Source of the DNA: Gracilariopsis chorda
Taxonomy: Eukaryota > Rhodophyta > Florideophyceae > Gracilariales > Gracilariaceae
Length of the DNA: 64,000 bases
Direction: 5' to 3'
Assembly: GCA_003194525.1 (NCBI GenBank)
Contig: NBIV01000127.1
Coordinates: forward strand, 144,735-208,734
This document shows, in pieces, positions 27,661 to 37,565 of this stretch. The notes below the pieces were generated by a model. That model was not told the origin of the DNA. It saw nothing but the letters and a program-made list of their open reading frames with translations, and did not search any database. The stretch's first letter is position 1; each line of letters opens with the position of its first letter. Made by a program: the position numbers and the translations under genes.

Positions 27661-27674
27661 GGTTATGGGCCCAG
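27661..27674 (+). other. Copia primer-binding site, half initiator-tRNA type
   Basis: Directly after the LTR, GGTTATGGGCCCAG is complementary to the anticodon stem-loop region of eukaryotic initiator tRNA-Met (its CAT anticodon reads as ATG here). Drosophila copia is known to prime from such an internal, cleaved half of initiator tRNA. The absence of TGG at the start fits this mode. Confidence 0.75.
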
Positions 27675-27844
27675 AGACGTCTGAAATCTCTTCAAGACTT
27701 TCAAGATTCTTAAGACGACAGGACAGATCGGAAGACGACTACTATATACAAAGCCTTCTTCAAAACTGTTACACTCTTCAACAAGAAAAATCCTCCCTCA
27801 GCCTCTCAGTCGCTGAAACATCTTCTACACAACATCTCTCCATC

Positions 27845-29792
27845 ATGGAATCTCTTTCTCAACCAAAACTGTCTTATACAAATTTCACCTTCTGGAAAGA
27901 CGCTCTGTCTATAAATGCCGCCTTATTAGACGCAGATGCGCTACTTGAAAATGATCTACCTGTACCTCAGGATCCAGCTTTACTGTCGGTTCATACAAAA
28001 AAATCCAACAAAGTGAAGTCACTCATTATGCAAAGCATTCCGGAACACATCATTGAACAACTCCCGACAAACATCCTAGCTGAAAGTCCCTACCGCATAA
28101 CTCAAATTATTTCCTCACACGTACAACAAACAAACATGGAAGATCACGATACACTCGATGCAGAAGCACGAGCTCTTTTATTTACTACAGGCATGGAAAT
28201 CAAGGACTATATATCTCAACATCTCAAGATCCGAACCAAATTGCTCAACGCTGAATTCCCCAATATATCTGACGAGAAAACTACTGTCAAGTACCTTTTC
28301 TATGGTTTGAAGTTCAACCCTGACCTCTATCAATTGGCCATCGTCATGGCAGGATCCCCACCGCCAACTATTAGAGAATTTACGAACCGCCTCCAGCAAG
28401 CCACATTACTGCAGAAAGCTATCACACCAACCTCATCCACTTCACCTTACACATCCTTCACGCCAGCACCCACCGCACCCGAGGCCTCCCGTTCTCGTCC
28501 TCGTCGTGTACGCAACAAACCGTTCTCAAATCATCCTCGTCCCCAGGGCTACACTGGAAAGTGGTGTCGCGTACATGGATGTGTTACCCATAGCGATGAT
28601 GAGTGCACACTACAGAACAAGGCAAAAATGCAAGCTCGGGCGTTCGTGGCTGAACCGGAGTCGTCCTCGAAAAACCTTCTCGAGGAGCTTCTGCTCCGCA
28701 TGTCTGCATTAGAACACAATGTGGACGCTGACCATTCCGCACCGCCCGATGGTAAGTTCATTCTCGATTCTGGCGCTTATCCTACACACGTCTCCACTCC
28801 ACACCCCACCATGAATTCCCCCTCAGGACCAACTTACACCCTGTCCGCCAATGGCCACACTTCCCGCATCACGAAACAGGGGTCAATAACAATTCCAACG
28901 ACGCATAAGCCACTCGTCATCTCCAATGCGGTCCATGCTCCAAACATACGGCAGAATCTCCTTTCCGTCACCTCACTTGCGCACAAGTATGGACTCGTCG
29001 TCTTCACCCCCTCCAAGGCTGCAGTCATTCGTCCACGCCGACCACCCCTTAGTTCCGAAATCATTGCCTGTGCTTCCTTGATAAACAACCAATATGCTCT
29101 CGATACTCCCTCCCACGCCTTTGGAACTCGAACGATAACCCAACGCACAAACCCCTTACTCAAGCCTATCAACCCACAAACATCTATACCCCCGCCAACC
29201 CCAACATCTTCCCCCCCGCTACAATCCCGCATCCCCAATCTCAACACATTCCCTACCCCATCCCTAGAATCGCAACAACCTTGGCTCACTCGCCACCAAC
29301 CTCCGTCACTTCCCCCTCCTACCTCGAAAATCAAGCATGACTTCATGGTGTGGCACCTCAAGCTAGGCCACATCCACCCCCGCACCCTTCAGGTAATGGC
29401 CAAACACAATCTCCTCCCAAATCTCCCTCGCAGTCTCCAACACACTCCACCGCAGCTACACTGTCGCGGATGCCGCGAAGGCAAATCGAAACCCCAACCT
29501 CATCGCCGCACAACGCACCATACCTCCCCTGGCGTATACATCGCCATCGACACCTGTGGCCCACTTCAACCTCCCTCTAGACAAGGGCACAGCCACATAC
29601 TTGTTGCCATCGACATAGCATCCCGCTTCCTTCATATAAGATTCCTCAAAACCCGCTCCGAAGCTCTGACCCAACTTCTCGACATTCTCACCCTCATCTA
29701 CGCCACTCACAATCGCCACCCACTCCATCTCGTTAGTGACAACGCTAAAGAACTGACATCCCAATCCTTTCAAAAGGCTCTCATCTGCTGCA
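27845..29792 (+). pseudogene. gag-pol: Copia gag-protease-integrase (truncated)
   Basis: The frame is open from 27665 (an ATG inside the primer site), but the likely start is ATG 27845, MESLSQPKLSYTNFTFW, the usual copia gag opening. A gag knuckle-like motif CRVHGCVTHSDDEC precedes the protease, LDSGAYPTHV. A Pro/Thr-rich linker leads to the integrase zinc motif (HLKLGHIHP... CRGCREGK) and catalytic IDTCGPL and SDNAKEL. At about 29790 the integrase stops and the sequence jumps to the late RT region in another frame. The deletion removes the third integrase acid and the RT fingers and palm. The frame then runs out at 29956. Confidence 0.9.
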
Positions 29793-31001
29793 TTCCTATA
29801 CACCAAAGGTCTCTATGCTCACCTCACTGCCCATGGTTACCAAGCTCTCAAATCCGATCCAAATGTTTTTCTCAAACCAACACGTCACGGCCTGACTATC
29901 GTCGGAATCACCACCGACGACTTTCTTGCAGCAGCATCCGACCGCCGCTCACTTGATGAACTGCACACTGCTCTGCAGGCGAAATACACCGTGAAACGGC
30001 TTGGTAAGCCCACAAAGTACATTGGTTGGAACTTTGAATACACTGCTTCAGGTTTTCGCGTACACCAGAACCACCTCATCCACGAAATAGCGGAGAAACT
30101 TCGACTGCGCCATGGCAATCCGGTCAGCACACCATATACAGACGGCCTCAATCCACAGATACCGCTCCAATCCCAGCCCATCTCCAACGTAATCCACAAA
30201 CTTTACCGCGAAACCCTTGGAACCATCCGCTACATCGCCGATTCAACCCGCCCCGACATTGCCTTTCTGACCAGCGCCCTTGCTCGTTCTCAACGGAATC
30301 CAACACATCATGATTGGCTAATGCTCAAGCGACTAGTCCGCTACCTCTACTGCACTCGCGATGCCGGCCTGCACTTTCGTTCTGGTCACACGCAATCGCT
30401 GGAATGCTATGTTGACGCGGATTATGCCAACAACACCACAAACCGCCGCTCTGTCACCGGCATCCTGATCCTCTTGAACGGCACACCAATCTCATGGCGT
30501 AGTTCCCTACAAGGGACGGTCAGTCTGTCAACGTGTGAGGCCGAATTTATCGCCGCGTCTCAAGCCGTACAAGAAGTTGTATGGACACGCAACTTTTTAA
30601 CCGAACTCCGTCAACACTGTGAGGCCGCTACTCCGCTCAAGATCGATAATCAAGCTGCTGTATTGATTTCAAACTCCACAGCGCCCACAAAGCGGCGAAA
30701 GTACATCGATATTCGCTATCACTTCGTCTTGGATGCAGTACGGCGCAAAGATGTCTGCGTTCATCACATACCGTCAAGCACGATGCTTGCTGACCCGCTC
30801 ACGAAACCACTGAAACCTCAGCGCTTTCGAGATCTCACAGCTTATGTTCGAGCCCAACCTCCATCGCACGCGGTGGGGGGGCCTGTGGTGACGCGCAAAG
30901 ACGGTACGACTCCACTCTCACCGCGTGCTGTTACGCAGCCAGTGGCTGCCAGCCACCCTCATGGTGACGCGCACACACGTCCACCACTGCCACGTAGCTA
31001 G
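29793..31001 (+). pseudogene. Copia reverse transcriptase (C-terminal end) and RNase H
   Basis: In the frame of ATG 29991, coding continues from about 29793 with KGLYAHLTAHGYQAL, the post-palm RT segment, then IVGITTDDF, where the catalytic YVDD is degenerate as TTDD. The thumb follows, then TRPDIAFLTSALARSQ and the copia RNase H (ECYVDADYANNTTNRRS, SLSTCEAEFIAASQA, HIPSSTMLADPLTKPL). It ends inside the 3' LTR at 31001. The remaining RT would be inactive. With the deletion upstream, the copy depends on other elements if it moves at all. Confidence 0.9.
30870..30883 (+). other. Copia polypurine tract
   Basis: A GCGGTGGGGGGGCC tract lies immediately before the 3' LTR TGTGG start, at the expected position for plus-strand priming. 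Confidence 0.6.
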
Positions 31002-31077
31002 GGAGCGCTCTATATAAAGCACCCAGGAACACTCGTCACCGGCGTCGCTGTTCCTGGGGTATCGGTTCGTCGTCACA
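30884..31077 (+). repeat. Copia 3' LTR (194 bp)
   Basis: This begins TGTGGTGACGCGCAAAG and ends GTCACA, followed by AATTC. It carries TGGTGACGCGC twice, 76 bp apart. The 5' LTR has lost the interval between them. Confidence 0.9.
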
Positions 31078-31082
31078 AATTC

Positions 31083-31784
31083 CATCCAGAGACAGTAAGA
31101 GTCCCAAGGAAGAGAAAGTTGAACACGCAGGAAATAATTTTCTTTCTGTTCGAAATTTTTGGGGAATCGGACGAAGGGAACCAGGGTTTGGAGCACATGG
31201 CATTGAAGTATGGAATGTCTGTGGGTAGCGTTTCAAATTATTTCAGACAGGGATTAATGGCTTTGCATAAAACTCTGGACGAAGTCACGCCAAGACTTGT
31301 GCGATGGCCATCCCATGAGGAAAGGTTAAACATGGAGGGAATTTTGATAGGGTTTCCTTTCTGTGTCTTTTTCGTTGATGGGAACAAAAACAAGCAATGG
31401 AGTCCGAGTGACGCAAAGGAGCAGAAAACAGCGTACGATGGGTACAAAAAGTGCCACTGTTGGGCTTTATTGGTGTTCTGTGATATGTTTGTAAGATTTA
31501 TTCGAGTGGAGATTAGTGATCATGGTGCAGAATCCGATCGTAGCTTGTACACTAACTCAGTTGTGTATCGTAACTGCGAGTCATACCTTGCGAATGGACA
31601 ACATGGAATGGCTAATATGGGGTTTGCTGGTGATGGTGAGCTTGTAGTCCCATACAAACGGACCGAAAGTACTTCTTGGTTGTATCGAACTGAGCACAAT
31701 AAGAACATACGGAAGCGAAGGATGGTTAAAGAGTGGGGAATAGGGTTTATTAACAACAGATATAGATTGTTCCTTGGGCGTTGG
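31083..31784 (+). pseudogene. Harbinger-2 transposase, part 2 of 3 (DDE core)
   Basis: The reading frame resumes after the copia element and runs without stops to the solo LTR. It holds a helix-turn-helix-like segment (ALKYGMSVGSVSNYFRQGL), the first catalytic region (FCVFFVDGNKNKQW), a WSPSDAKEQKTAYDGYKK block equivalent to the family's YSGKKR region, the second Asp (GFAGDGELVVPYKR) and the Glu helix (RMVKEWGIGFINNRYRLF). It breaks at FLGRW, exactly where GTTGG is duplicated around the solo LTR. Confidence 0.88.
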
Positions 31785-32616
31785 TGAAGTGCAACGCCCT
31801 CAGGGAGGGATTACTGGTACTTGATCGTTTTCCCGATATTTTCGGTTGTGTAGTGTGTATATGACCTACGCCCCACAATGGTGGGTATGGGCACGTGGGA
31901 CACGATTTTGGGTCAATTGGCGGTTGGCCACAGTAGTGGATGTTGCCACGAAATGTGGAGTATTTTAGTTGATTTTATTTATTATTTTCACACCCATTTC
32001 TGGGAAGCTAGTACTTAGTGCGACGGCGCACTGCCATCGCAGCAGTTTACCTTCCCCAACAAGGCACCCCAACCTGGGGAATTGGCTCTAGTTGTTACCG
32101 CTTGCGCGCTTGCTCTACTCCTCCTTGGAGGGAAATGCCGTAAACCACGGGACATCTAACCCCCTTGCACATCTAAAGAGGCCCATCCTTGGGAGTATAA
32201 TTGTTCCAATAACATTGGTGTTTCGCCCTGTATAGGGAGTTCTGTCCACCGGCATTGCCGTATTTGGTTGTCGCTCTCGCGACTCACCCTCGCCCACTTT
32301 TCCTCCTTTCCCTCCACTCTCCTCCTTTCCCCCTTTCAGGGTAGTACATCCCGCTACCCGCGGCCCTCCTGTGTGCACCCGCTCACAATTCCCCACTCAC
32401 TTGGAAACATACCTCTACTGAGGATCACACCCCGCTCACGCGGATACCGATTCTTCGCCTTCACCTCCCTGCGCAAGTCGTGACAGGTGTCCCTGGTCTT
32501 ACAAACCGGCTTCGCCGTGACACCTCTGGGAGGGCTCTACCCAACTGGGTTCACCTCGTGAGAGGAAGATCCCGGACGTCTTTCGGTGTTTTTCCCCCTT
32601 GGGGCATTGCACCACA
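31785..32616 (+). mobile_element. Solo LTR, Gypsy-B family
   Basis: An 832-bp sequence starting TGAAGTGCAACGCC and ending GCATTGCACCACA is flanked by a perfect 5-bp duplication GTTGG (31780-31784, 32617-32621). It is highly similar to the Gypsy-B 5' LTR at 56051-56875. A solo LTR with intact TSD is the product of recombination between the two LTRs of a former full element. It is full of mini-hairpins such as CCTC-TACT-GAGG and CCGC-TCAC-GCGG. Confidence 0.93.
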
Positions 32617-32621
32617 GTTGG

Positions 32622-32768
32622 CCTTTTGAGAAAGATCTGTTTCCTATTGCGTACCTTCCTGTTGTCATGGTGGCTAACTGGCAGTTTGATCGTAGGGGAT
32701 TTGCGCTCCAAACCAGAGACAGGTATATGGAGAAACTTGAGCGAGCCGACCGTTTGGTTGATGAGTAA
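32622..32768 (+). pseudogene. Harbinger-2 transposase, part 3 of 3
   Basis: The C-terminal 48 residues and stop begin PFEKDLFPIAYLPVVMVANW and end in an amphipathic helix (RYMEKLERADRLVDE). Removal of the solo LTR and one GTTGG joins GRW to PFEKD in frame. Confidence 0.85.
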
Positions 32769-32894
32769 TGTGCGCGGCTTCGAGCGATGCGCCCCAAGTT
32801 CGCAGCGCTCGACGCCGCACTCAAACTTTTTTTTAGCTCAATTGGTTCCTTCGGCGTCATCCGTGGGCTCCGATTGCGACGGCACGGGCACGTT

Positions 32895-33983
32895 TTATGT
32901 GTTCGAATGCGTTCCAGTGGCACAAGGAGGGTTGTTAATTGGTTCCGGGGCGAGTAGGTTTGAATGCATGTTGAGCGGTGGTTGACAGGTTGACGCCATA
33001 GAAGGTAGCGGGGCTGTGGAGATGCTTGGAACAGGAAGGTTGTTCTTCTGTGCATAAAGCGCAAGAAACGCACTGAACTGCTCGGCCTGTCTTGCCGATA
33101 CTGCGACGCTAGCCATTGCTGCATTCGCGCTAAGGGTCTGAACCCTTAGAAGATGTCGATCTGCTGCGCGACGCTCCTCCACACGTTTCTTTTTGATCTT
33201 CTCTTTCTCTTTCTTCTCTTTCTCATAGTCTGCTTTTCGTTTTGCGAGGCGATTGGCCTTTTCACTACGAGATTTCTGAAGTCTTGAAAGTGTTTTCGCT
33301 GAGCTGTCCTCTTTTGTAACAATGTTCTTCTCTGATTCCATTTTGAAGTCAAGAAGGGCTTGGTCTAAGAGATGTTGAGCATCTCCTTGTTTTCCACCTG
33401 GTCGTACAGCGGCAAATATCATCGTAGTATCTCCTTCTGCAGCGTCCGCAATATGTACATTTTTGGCCTGCTTCAAAGCAACAGACGCTATGTATTGCAC
33501 GTTTGAAGCTTTCAGGGTTGCCATGTACTCTCTACGCCATGAAGCTCCATACGATAGCTGTTCTTGCAGCACTTCTTTGTCTGTTACGTGACGTTGTACA
33601 GCGCTTTTTGCTACCCGAGAGCATGTGGTTTCGAGTGTTTACCCTTTCTGCGTTGGTGCGCCGAGAGCTACAAGTTGTCGTAAGATCCATACCTTTTCAA
33701 GCTTGTTAGGGACAAAACGTTGGCTTATCGTAGAGCTGGATGGGGTGGTGGTTGGACGCAGTTGATCGGAGCATGTGTTGGATGACTCTGCTGCCGAATG
33801 GTTCGCAGTTGCGCTTGCGTTTGGAGAGAGATTGCTCTGGGTCGGCATCATGGAGTTTGAGTCCATGTCTTCGGGTTGAAATGCAGCGCGGGCATGGATC
33901 TTGAAGCTTAAGAATAGTGGGAGAACTCCGATCAGACTTACTAGAATAACAATTTGAGGCACTAATTCAAAACAGCAGAACAT
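32895..33983 (-). pseudogene. MYB-like accessory protein of Harbinger-2
   Basis: One minus-strand frame runs from ATG 33983 to 32895 with a single in-frame TAA at 33639-33641. A hydrophobic start precedes a Ser/Thr/Asn-rich stretch. Next comes a probable SANT-like segment (QRFVPNKLEKVWILRQL, continuing past the stop), then a long Lys/Glu/Arg coiled coil and a Pro-rich tail. The layout (variable N-terminus, SANT-like part, coiled coil) and the position convergent with the transposase match the other two Harbinger elements. The first 35 residues may not belong; ATG at MDSNSMM is an alternative start. Confidence 0.6.
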
Positions 33984-34063
33984 TTTAACAGAAGTTCTAT
34001 TTCCAAGTTAAAACGGGTGCGACTGCCATTCACTAAGTTATCGCCATGATAAGCTTCGTTTCT

Positions 34064-34080
34064 CTTAATTAAAAACGCCT
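34064..34080 (-). repeat. Harbinger-2 right TIR
   Basis: A perfect inverted copy of 27011-27027, followed by the ATT duplication at 34081-34083. Confidence 0.93.
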
Positions 34081-34083
34081 ATT

Positions 34084-34583
34084 ATTCTGTACTTATCACA
34101 ATATGTAAACTACTGAAATACTAGACACGGATTTTTCTTTGGCAGAGAGTTCGGTAACAGGTCTTGGGGAGGATGATCTTGCACCTTCGTACTTGATCAT
34201 ACAAAAATCGGCATTCGCCACAAAACCATCTCTAAGGAAAGAACGAGAGCTTAAAACGCTCTCCTTTTTCTTGCAAAAGCGCGACGGGCGGATGTTAGTA
34301 ATGCACCAAGTCCTTAGTTTTCAGATAGATTCAAGAGTCAATTGTGAAAGAAGCGCTTCATACAGAGCGTATATAAAGGGTAGCTAGCTTTTCGTTTTCC
34401 TTGTAAAGACTTGGTGACAGCTAGAGCCTGAAGCGCTGTCGTTTTACTAAAAGTGTTATGTACTGCATTATTGGTCTGATAGAATGGCCTTATAGCCGTA
34501 ACGTGACAGCTCGAAGACGTTACAGAACACATGCAGTTCTTTGGTTATGTTTACTATGCAGGAAATTTGGTACCGTTTGTTAA
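34084..34583. other. No supported gene
   Basis: Between Harbinger-2 and the recognisable part of Harbinger-3. It may contain the 5' end of the Harbinger-3 transposase in a decayed form, since the first helices of that protein are missing downstream. No matching terminal repeat was found. Confidence 0.4.
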
Positions 34584-35348
34584 TGGTGGGATCAGGAGAA
34601 ATTATTTGGTTTTGCCACTTCAATTTTAAGCGAAATATTCTACAAAGCTTTAGACTTATTTTATTCTAACTTTTCTACTTTAGTATCACTGTATCGGCTG
34701 TCGTTTCTTTCCTCAAAAGCAGCTACATACGCTGCAGCGCTGAGCAATGCTGGTGCACCCTTAGATAAATGCGTTGGATTTATCGATGGAACGAACTTAA
34801 ATCTATCAACACCCAAAGGCAGTGCCCAGTGTGACACGTAGAGTGGCCAAAAGCGCAGAAACTGCCTCACCTTCCAAGCAATGAGCACTCCTGATGGTCT
34901 GATATTTCACATCTTCGGCCCTCGCGAACGTCGGGGGCACGATATGACGGTTTATCGTCATTCTAATATCGATGAAGAACTCAGCACTACTTTGTGAATA
35001 GAGGGTACTCAGTATTACATTTACGGAAATCCTGCTTACGTAATCAGGCCATACTTGATAATAGACTATGGAGTAGCTCTTCTTATGGAAGAACAGAAAA
35101 AATTTATCAAGGAGATGTCGGCATGTCAAAATGCCGCAACATCTTTTAAAGACATCAAGAAGTACTCTTTACATGTTCCGAGCTCGAAAAAGATGTGAAT
35201 TGGCTGCAAACCAGCAGCCTTATGGTATTTTGTGTCCGCTCTGTTGTGAAACTTCCGTGCATGCCTGTACGGTAATCAAAGTGCAACTGCCTTTAACTGT
35301 GCAGCGCCTACCTTAGAGTAATACGTTGCAACGATACTGCGGGAGTAA
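34584..35348 (+). pseudogene. Harbinger-3 transposase remnant
   Basis: A single frame (codons starting at multiples of three) carries the family signature despite stops at 34839, 34995, 35196 and later. It reads SILSEIFYKALDLFYSN, CVGFIDGTNLNLSTPKG (first Asp), SGQKRRNCLTFQAMSTPDGL, FGPRERRGHDM, QYYIYGNPAY (the second Asp of the usual YGD is Asn), then KKFIKEMSA, NFRACLYGNQSATAFNC and PTLE. It is a clear PIF/Harbinger relic with a lost catalytic residue. Confidence 0.85.
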
Positions 35349-35570
35349 TGACTGGAAACGATTTACGAAAAGTTTGCATGAGCAACAAGTCTGCCGTATG
35401 GTATGGACTTCAATGCCTTTGTTCGGCCTCCCTCCATATCAACTTTTGTGGCGCAGTTGTCTTATCAACTCCAACATGCTGCGTTGAACTTTCATCCCTA
35501 GCCTTCGTTTTGCCGCTACCTCTTGCTCTCACTTATTATTTTCTTCCGCTTCTCTTCTTTTGGCCTCCAA

Positions 35571-36446
35571 TTAATGTTCTTCTAAGTGCACACGTCTCTG
35601 CTCTATTTTATTGCGATCTTCTGCAGTACTAGCTGCATTGTTGATGCCCTGGTTCTCAAGAGCCAGAAGCTTTTCCTCACGCACGACCCGGGACATCTCC
35701 AAGCTGAGACGTTCCTGATCTCGGACATCTCGGCGCTCTGCCATTTTATTTCGTAGTTTTTCAGCTTTCTCCACTGCTAAGATTGCCGTACTCATGTCCT
35801 GACGGGTCTTTCGCGGCGAGATTCTCCTCCTCTTGCGCCTTGTATCCATACTTCCCTATTCTTCGTCATTCGGATCGCCACCATCATGCGATCGAGAGCT
35901 ACTTCTTGACATAGCCATGTCCCGCACATTACGACCCGCAGCAAATAGGGAATCTTCCTTCCCTTGTAGTTCCATCCTTGCTGCCTCCTTTTCATCGTTG
36001 AAGTCGTCTATTTCAATGACTATATCTTGGTCAAGCTGCTCAAATTCACCGTATGTCTCCCCGCCCCTCGATTCATTGGCTTTCTTGCGATCCGCGCCTC
36101 TGAATTTCGCGATCAAGAGCTTAAAGCGATTTTAACAGTGTTTACCGTCAGGTTTTTCATGTGACCATGTTAGCTTCATTGACTTTCTGCATTACAGTGG
36201 CGAAACCAAACATTCTTGAACCATGCTTCGGTCTGTGGGCGTTTGCTGCCTGAAACTCCTTTAGCAGCGCCAAACAAGGACGTCGTTGAATTTGCGCCTT
36301 GTGTTAGAAGAAGGACGGGATGATGGTCGCTGTGGTTGAGTGTGCTGCAATTGATCCGGAAGCACCTGGTCTACGGGAGACGGAATGGGAGGGGCAGTGC
36401 TTGGTGCTGTCGTTTCAGTAGTTGCAGAGATGTCCTGTGTGATCAC
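35571..36446 (-). pseudogene. MYB/SANT-like accessory protein of Harbinger-3
   Basis: The N-terminal piece (36446-36261) is Pro/Ser/Gln-rich and ends RRKF..V. After a frameshift the SANT-like part continues as CLALLKEFQAANAHRPKHG and FGFATVMQKVNEAN, then NRFKLLIAKFRGADRKKA and GEFEQLDQDI, the standard Harbinger MYB-like order ending in a QLLxDI-type motif. From 36116 one frame runs to 35571 with a single TAG at 35856-35858 and closes with a Lys/Arg/Glu coiled coil. The apparent 36446 start is a GTG. Confidence 0.7.
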
Positions 36447-37084
36447 CTCTGCACATGATGGAGCCTGTTGTCATAAAGGCATGGTTGTGGTAGCGTTGGT
36501 GTGTCGATGTGGGCAGGAGAAGGATAACACAATTGGTGTATTGGTTGGACAGTATTCCCGCTATTTTGTACAGAAACAAGCTTCGGTACCAAGCACTTAC
36601 TACCGAAGTTTCTTTGCTTTATTCGGCGCAGACTGCTCACACCTTCCAGCTCGACCAAAATATGGACCGAAATAACACAGTTCTTTCCTTGCCAAAACCC
36701 ACTAGTATCCTAATCATTCCTTTCAATGAGTGGAGCCAGAAGGAGGGATAATGGCAACTTATCAATATTTAATGTAGTAGACTATGATAACTTAAACTAA
36801 CTGCTTGAATTTCAAAGAATTCCATTCTTTGCATGGGGCCTTTCCGAATCGCATTAAGGTAGGAGATGCGAATTTGGAAGGCCAGGCCAGATTGCTTCAA
36901 TTACTAGTGGTAGAGGCCTCCATTTAGGGAGGTTCATAAAATTGATTTCTTGGGCAAGAATATCAGAAATTTTATTTTTGAAAGCCAAAAAATTGAAACT
37001 GGACCCAAAAATGGCAAAATCCGACTATTCTAACCCCGTCTCACCAACAAAGTTTAGATATGCGTTGGTAGAAGACTTAATGCA
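36447..37084. other. No gene; two short inverted repeats
   Basis: Two adjacent inverted repeats stand out: a CAAAGAAT/ATTCTTTG pair around 36813-36831 and an imperfect pair starting GGCCTTTCC at 36837 with its complement ending at 36883. They lie just beyond the recombinase end of the YR retroelement and might belong to its termini. That is unproven. Confidence 0.35.
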
Positions 37085-37565
37085 CTCGATTTTCTGTTTG
37101 GCTTGAGCAGAAAAAATCGAGTTTAGCAATAGTGGCGGCTCCTAACTGTACGTAGCGGAGAAGCATATCCCGTTTTTTCTAGCGGCTACGCCATTGGGTA
37201 TGCAAGATAGGCTTGTTTTGTGTGTAATCATACATCACACCACCTTAACAGAAGGAGTGCGATGTGATGTGCGGGGTTTTCGTATCGCAGCGGAGGTGAT
37301 TTTGAAGGTTGTCACGAATGCACTCGTTTAACTGCTCATTGCCGAGCAAGAAGTGCTGTGAATTCGGGTCACGATCTTTTTGTAGCGAAAAAAGTCGTTG
37401 CAACCATTGGTGAAGCAATGGTGTCCAAATAATCACGCTTTGTTGTAGCTGGGAGGTTTCACTTCGTTGTAATATCAAAATGCCAGCATGTGACTTAGGT
37501 ATCTCAGCTTGGAGTATTTCTTTCCATCGGAGCGCTGCTAGCTCATTAGACCGCAGATATCAGTC
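37085..37565 (-). pseudogene. Tyrosine recombinase of the YR retroelement
   Basis: In one minus-strand frame: LRSNELAALRWKEI (box I with the catalytic Arg, 37553 downward), a long middle segment, ITSHSFC followed by a stop and GG (box II, where HSFR/HxLR is expected, so the second Arg is Cys), HTQWRS, a stop, and LLRYVQLG containing the likely nucleophile Tyr. It ends at a TAA near 37085. The three catalytic boxes are at family-like spacing. Two in-frame stops and the R-to-C change make it inactive. Confidence 0.72.

Larger units (their letters stand above)
27543..31077 (+). mobile_element. Ty1/copia retrotransposon with short LTRs, internally deleted
   Basis: This 3.5-kb element has a 118-bp 5' LTR (27543-27660) and a 194-bp 3' LTR (30884-31077), both TGTGG...GTCACA, and a target duplication AATTC at 27538-27542 and 31078-31082. 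A primer-binding site for a half-tRNA follows the 5' LTR. The coding region has gag, protease and integrase up to the second catalytic Asp, then jumps into the late part of RT and RNase H. The C-terminal integrase and most of RT are missing. Very short LTRs resemble the GalEA-type copia elements reported from crustaceans and red algae; that lineage call is inference. Confidence 0.92.
27011..34080. mobile_element. Harbinger-2: PIF/Harbinger transposon with two nested insertions
   Basis: Perfect 17-bp terminal inverted repeats, AGGCGTTTTTAATTAAG at 27011-27027 and its complement at 34064-34080, are flanked by the 3-bp duplication ATT (27008-27010 and 34081-34083). Inside are a transposase on the plus strand in three pieces and a MYB-like gene on the minus strand, convergent. 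The insertions are a copia element (27543-31077, TSD AATTC) and a solo gypsy LTR (31785-32616, TSD GTTGG). The element alone is about 2.7 kb. The ATT target is unusual for a superfamily that mostly uses TWA. Confidence 0.93.
34584..36446. mobile_element. Harbinger-3: decayed PIF/Harbinger transposon
   Basis: It holds a broken DDE transposase on the plus strand (34584-35348) and a broken MYB/SANT-like gene on the minus strand (36446-35571), convergent, as in Harbinger-1 and -2. Terminal inverted repeats and target duplications were not found, so the limits given are those of the coding remnants. Confidence 0.75.
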
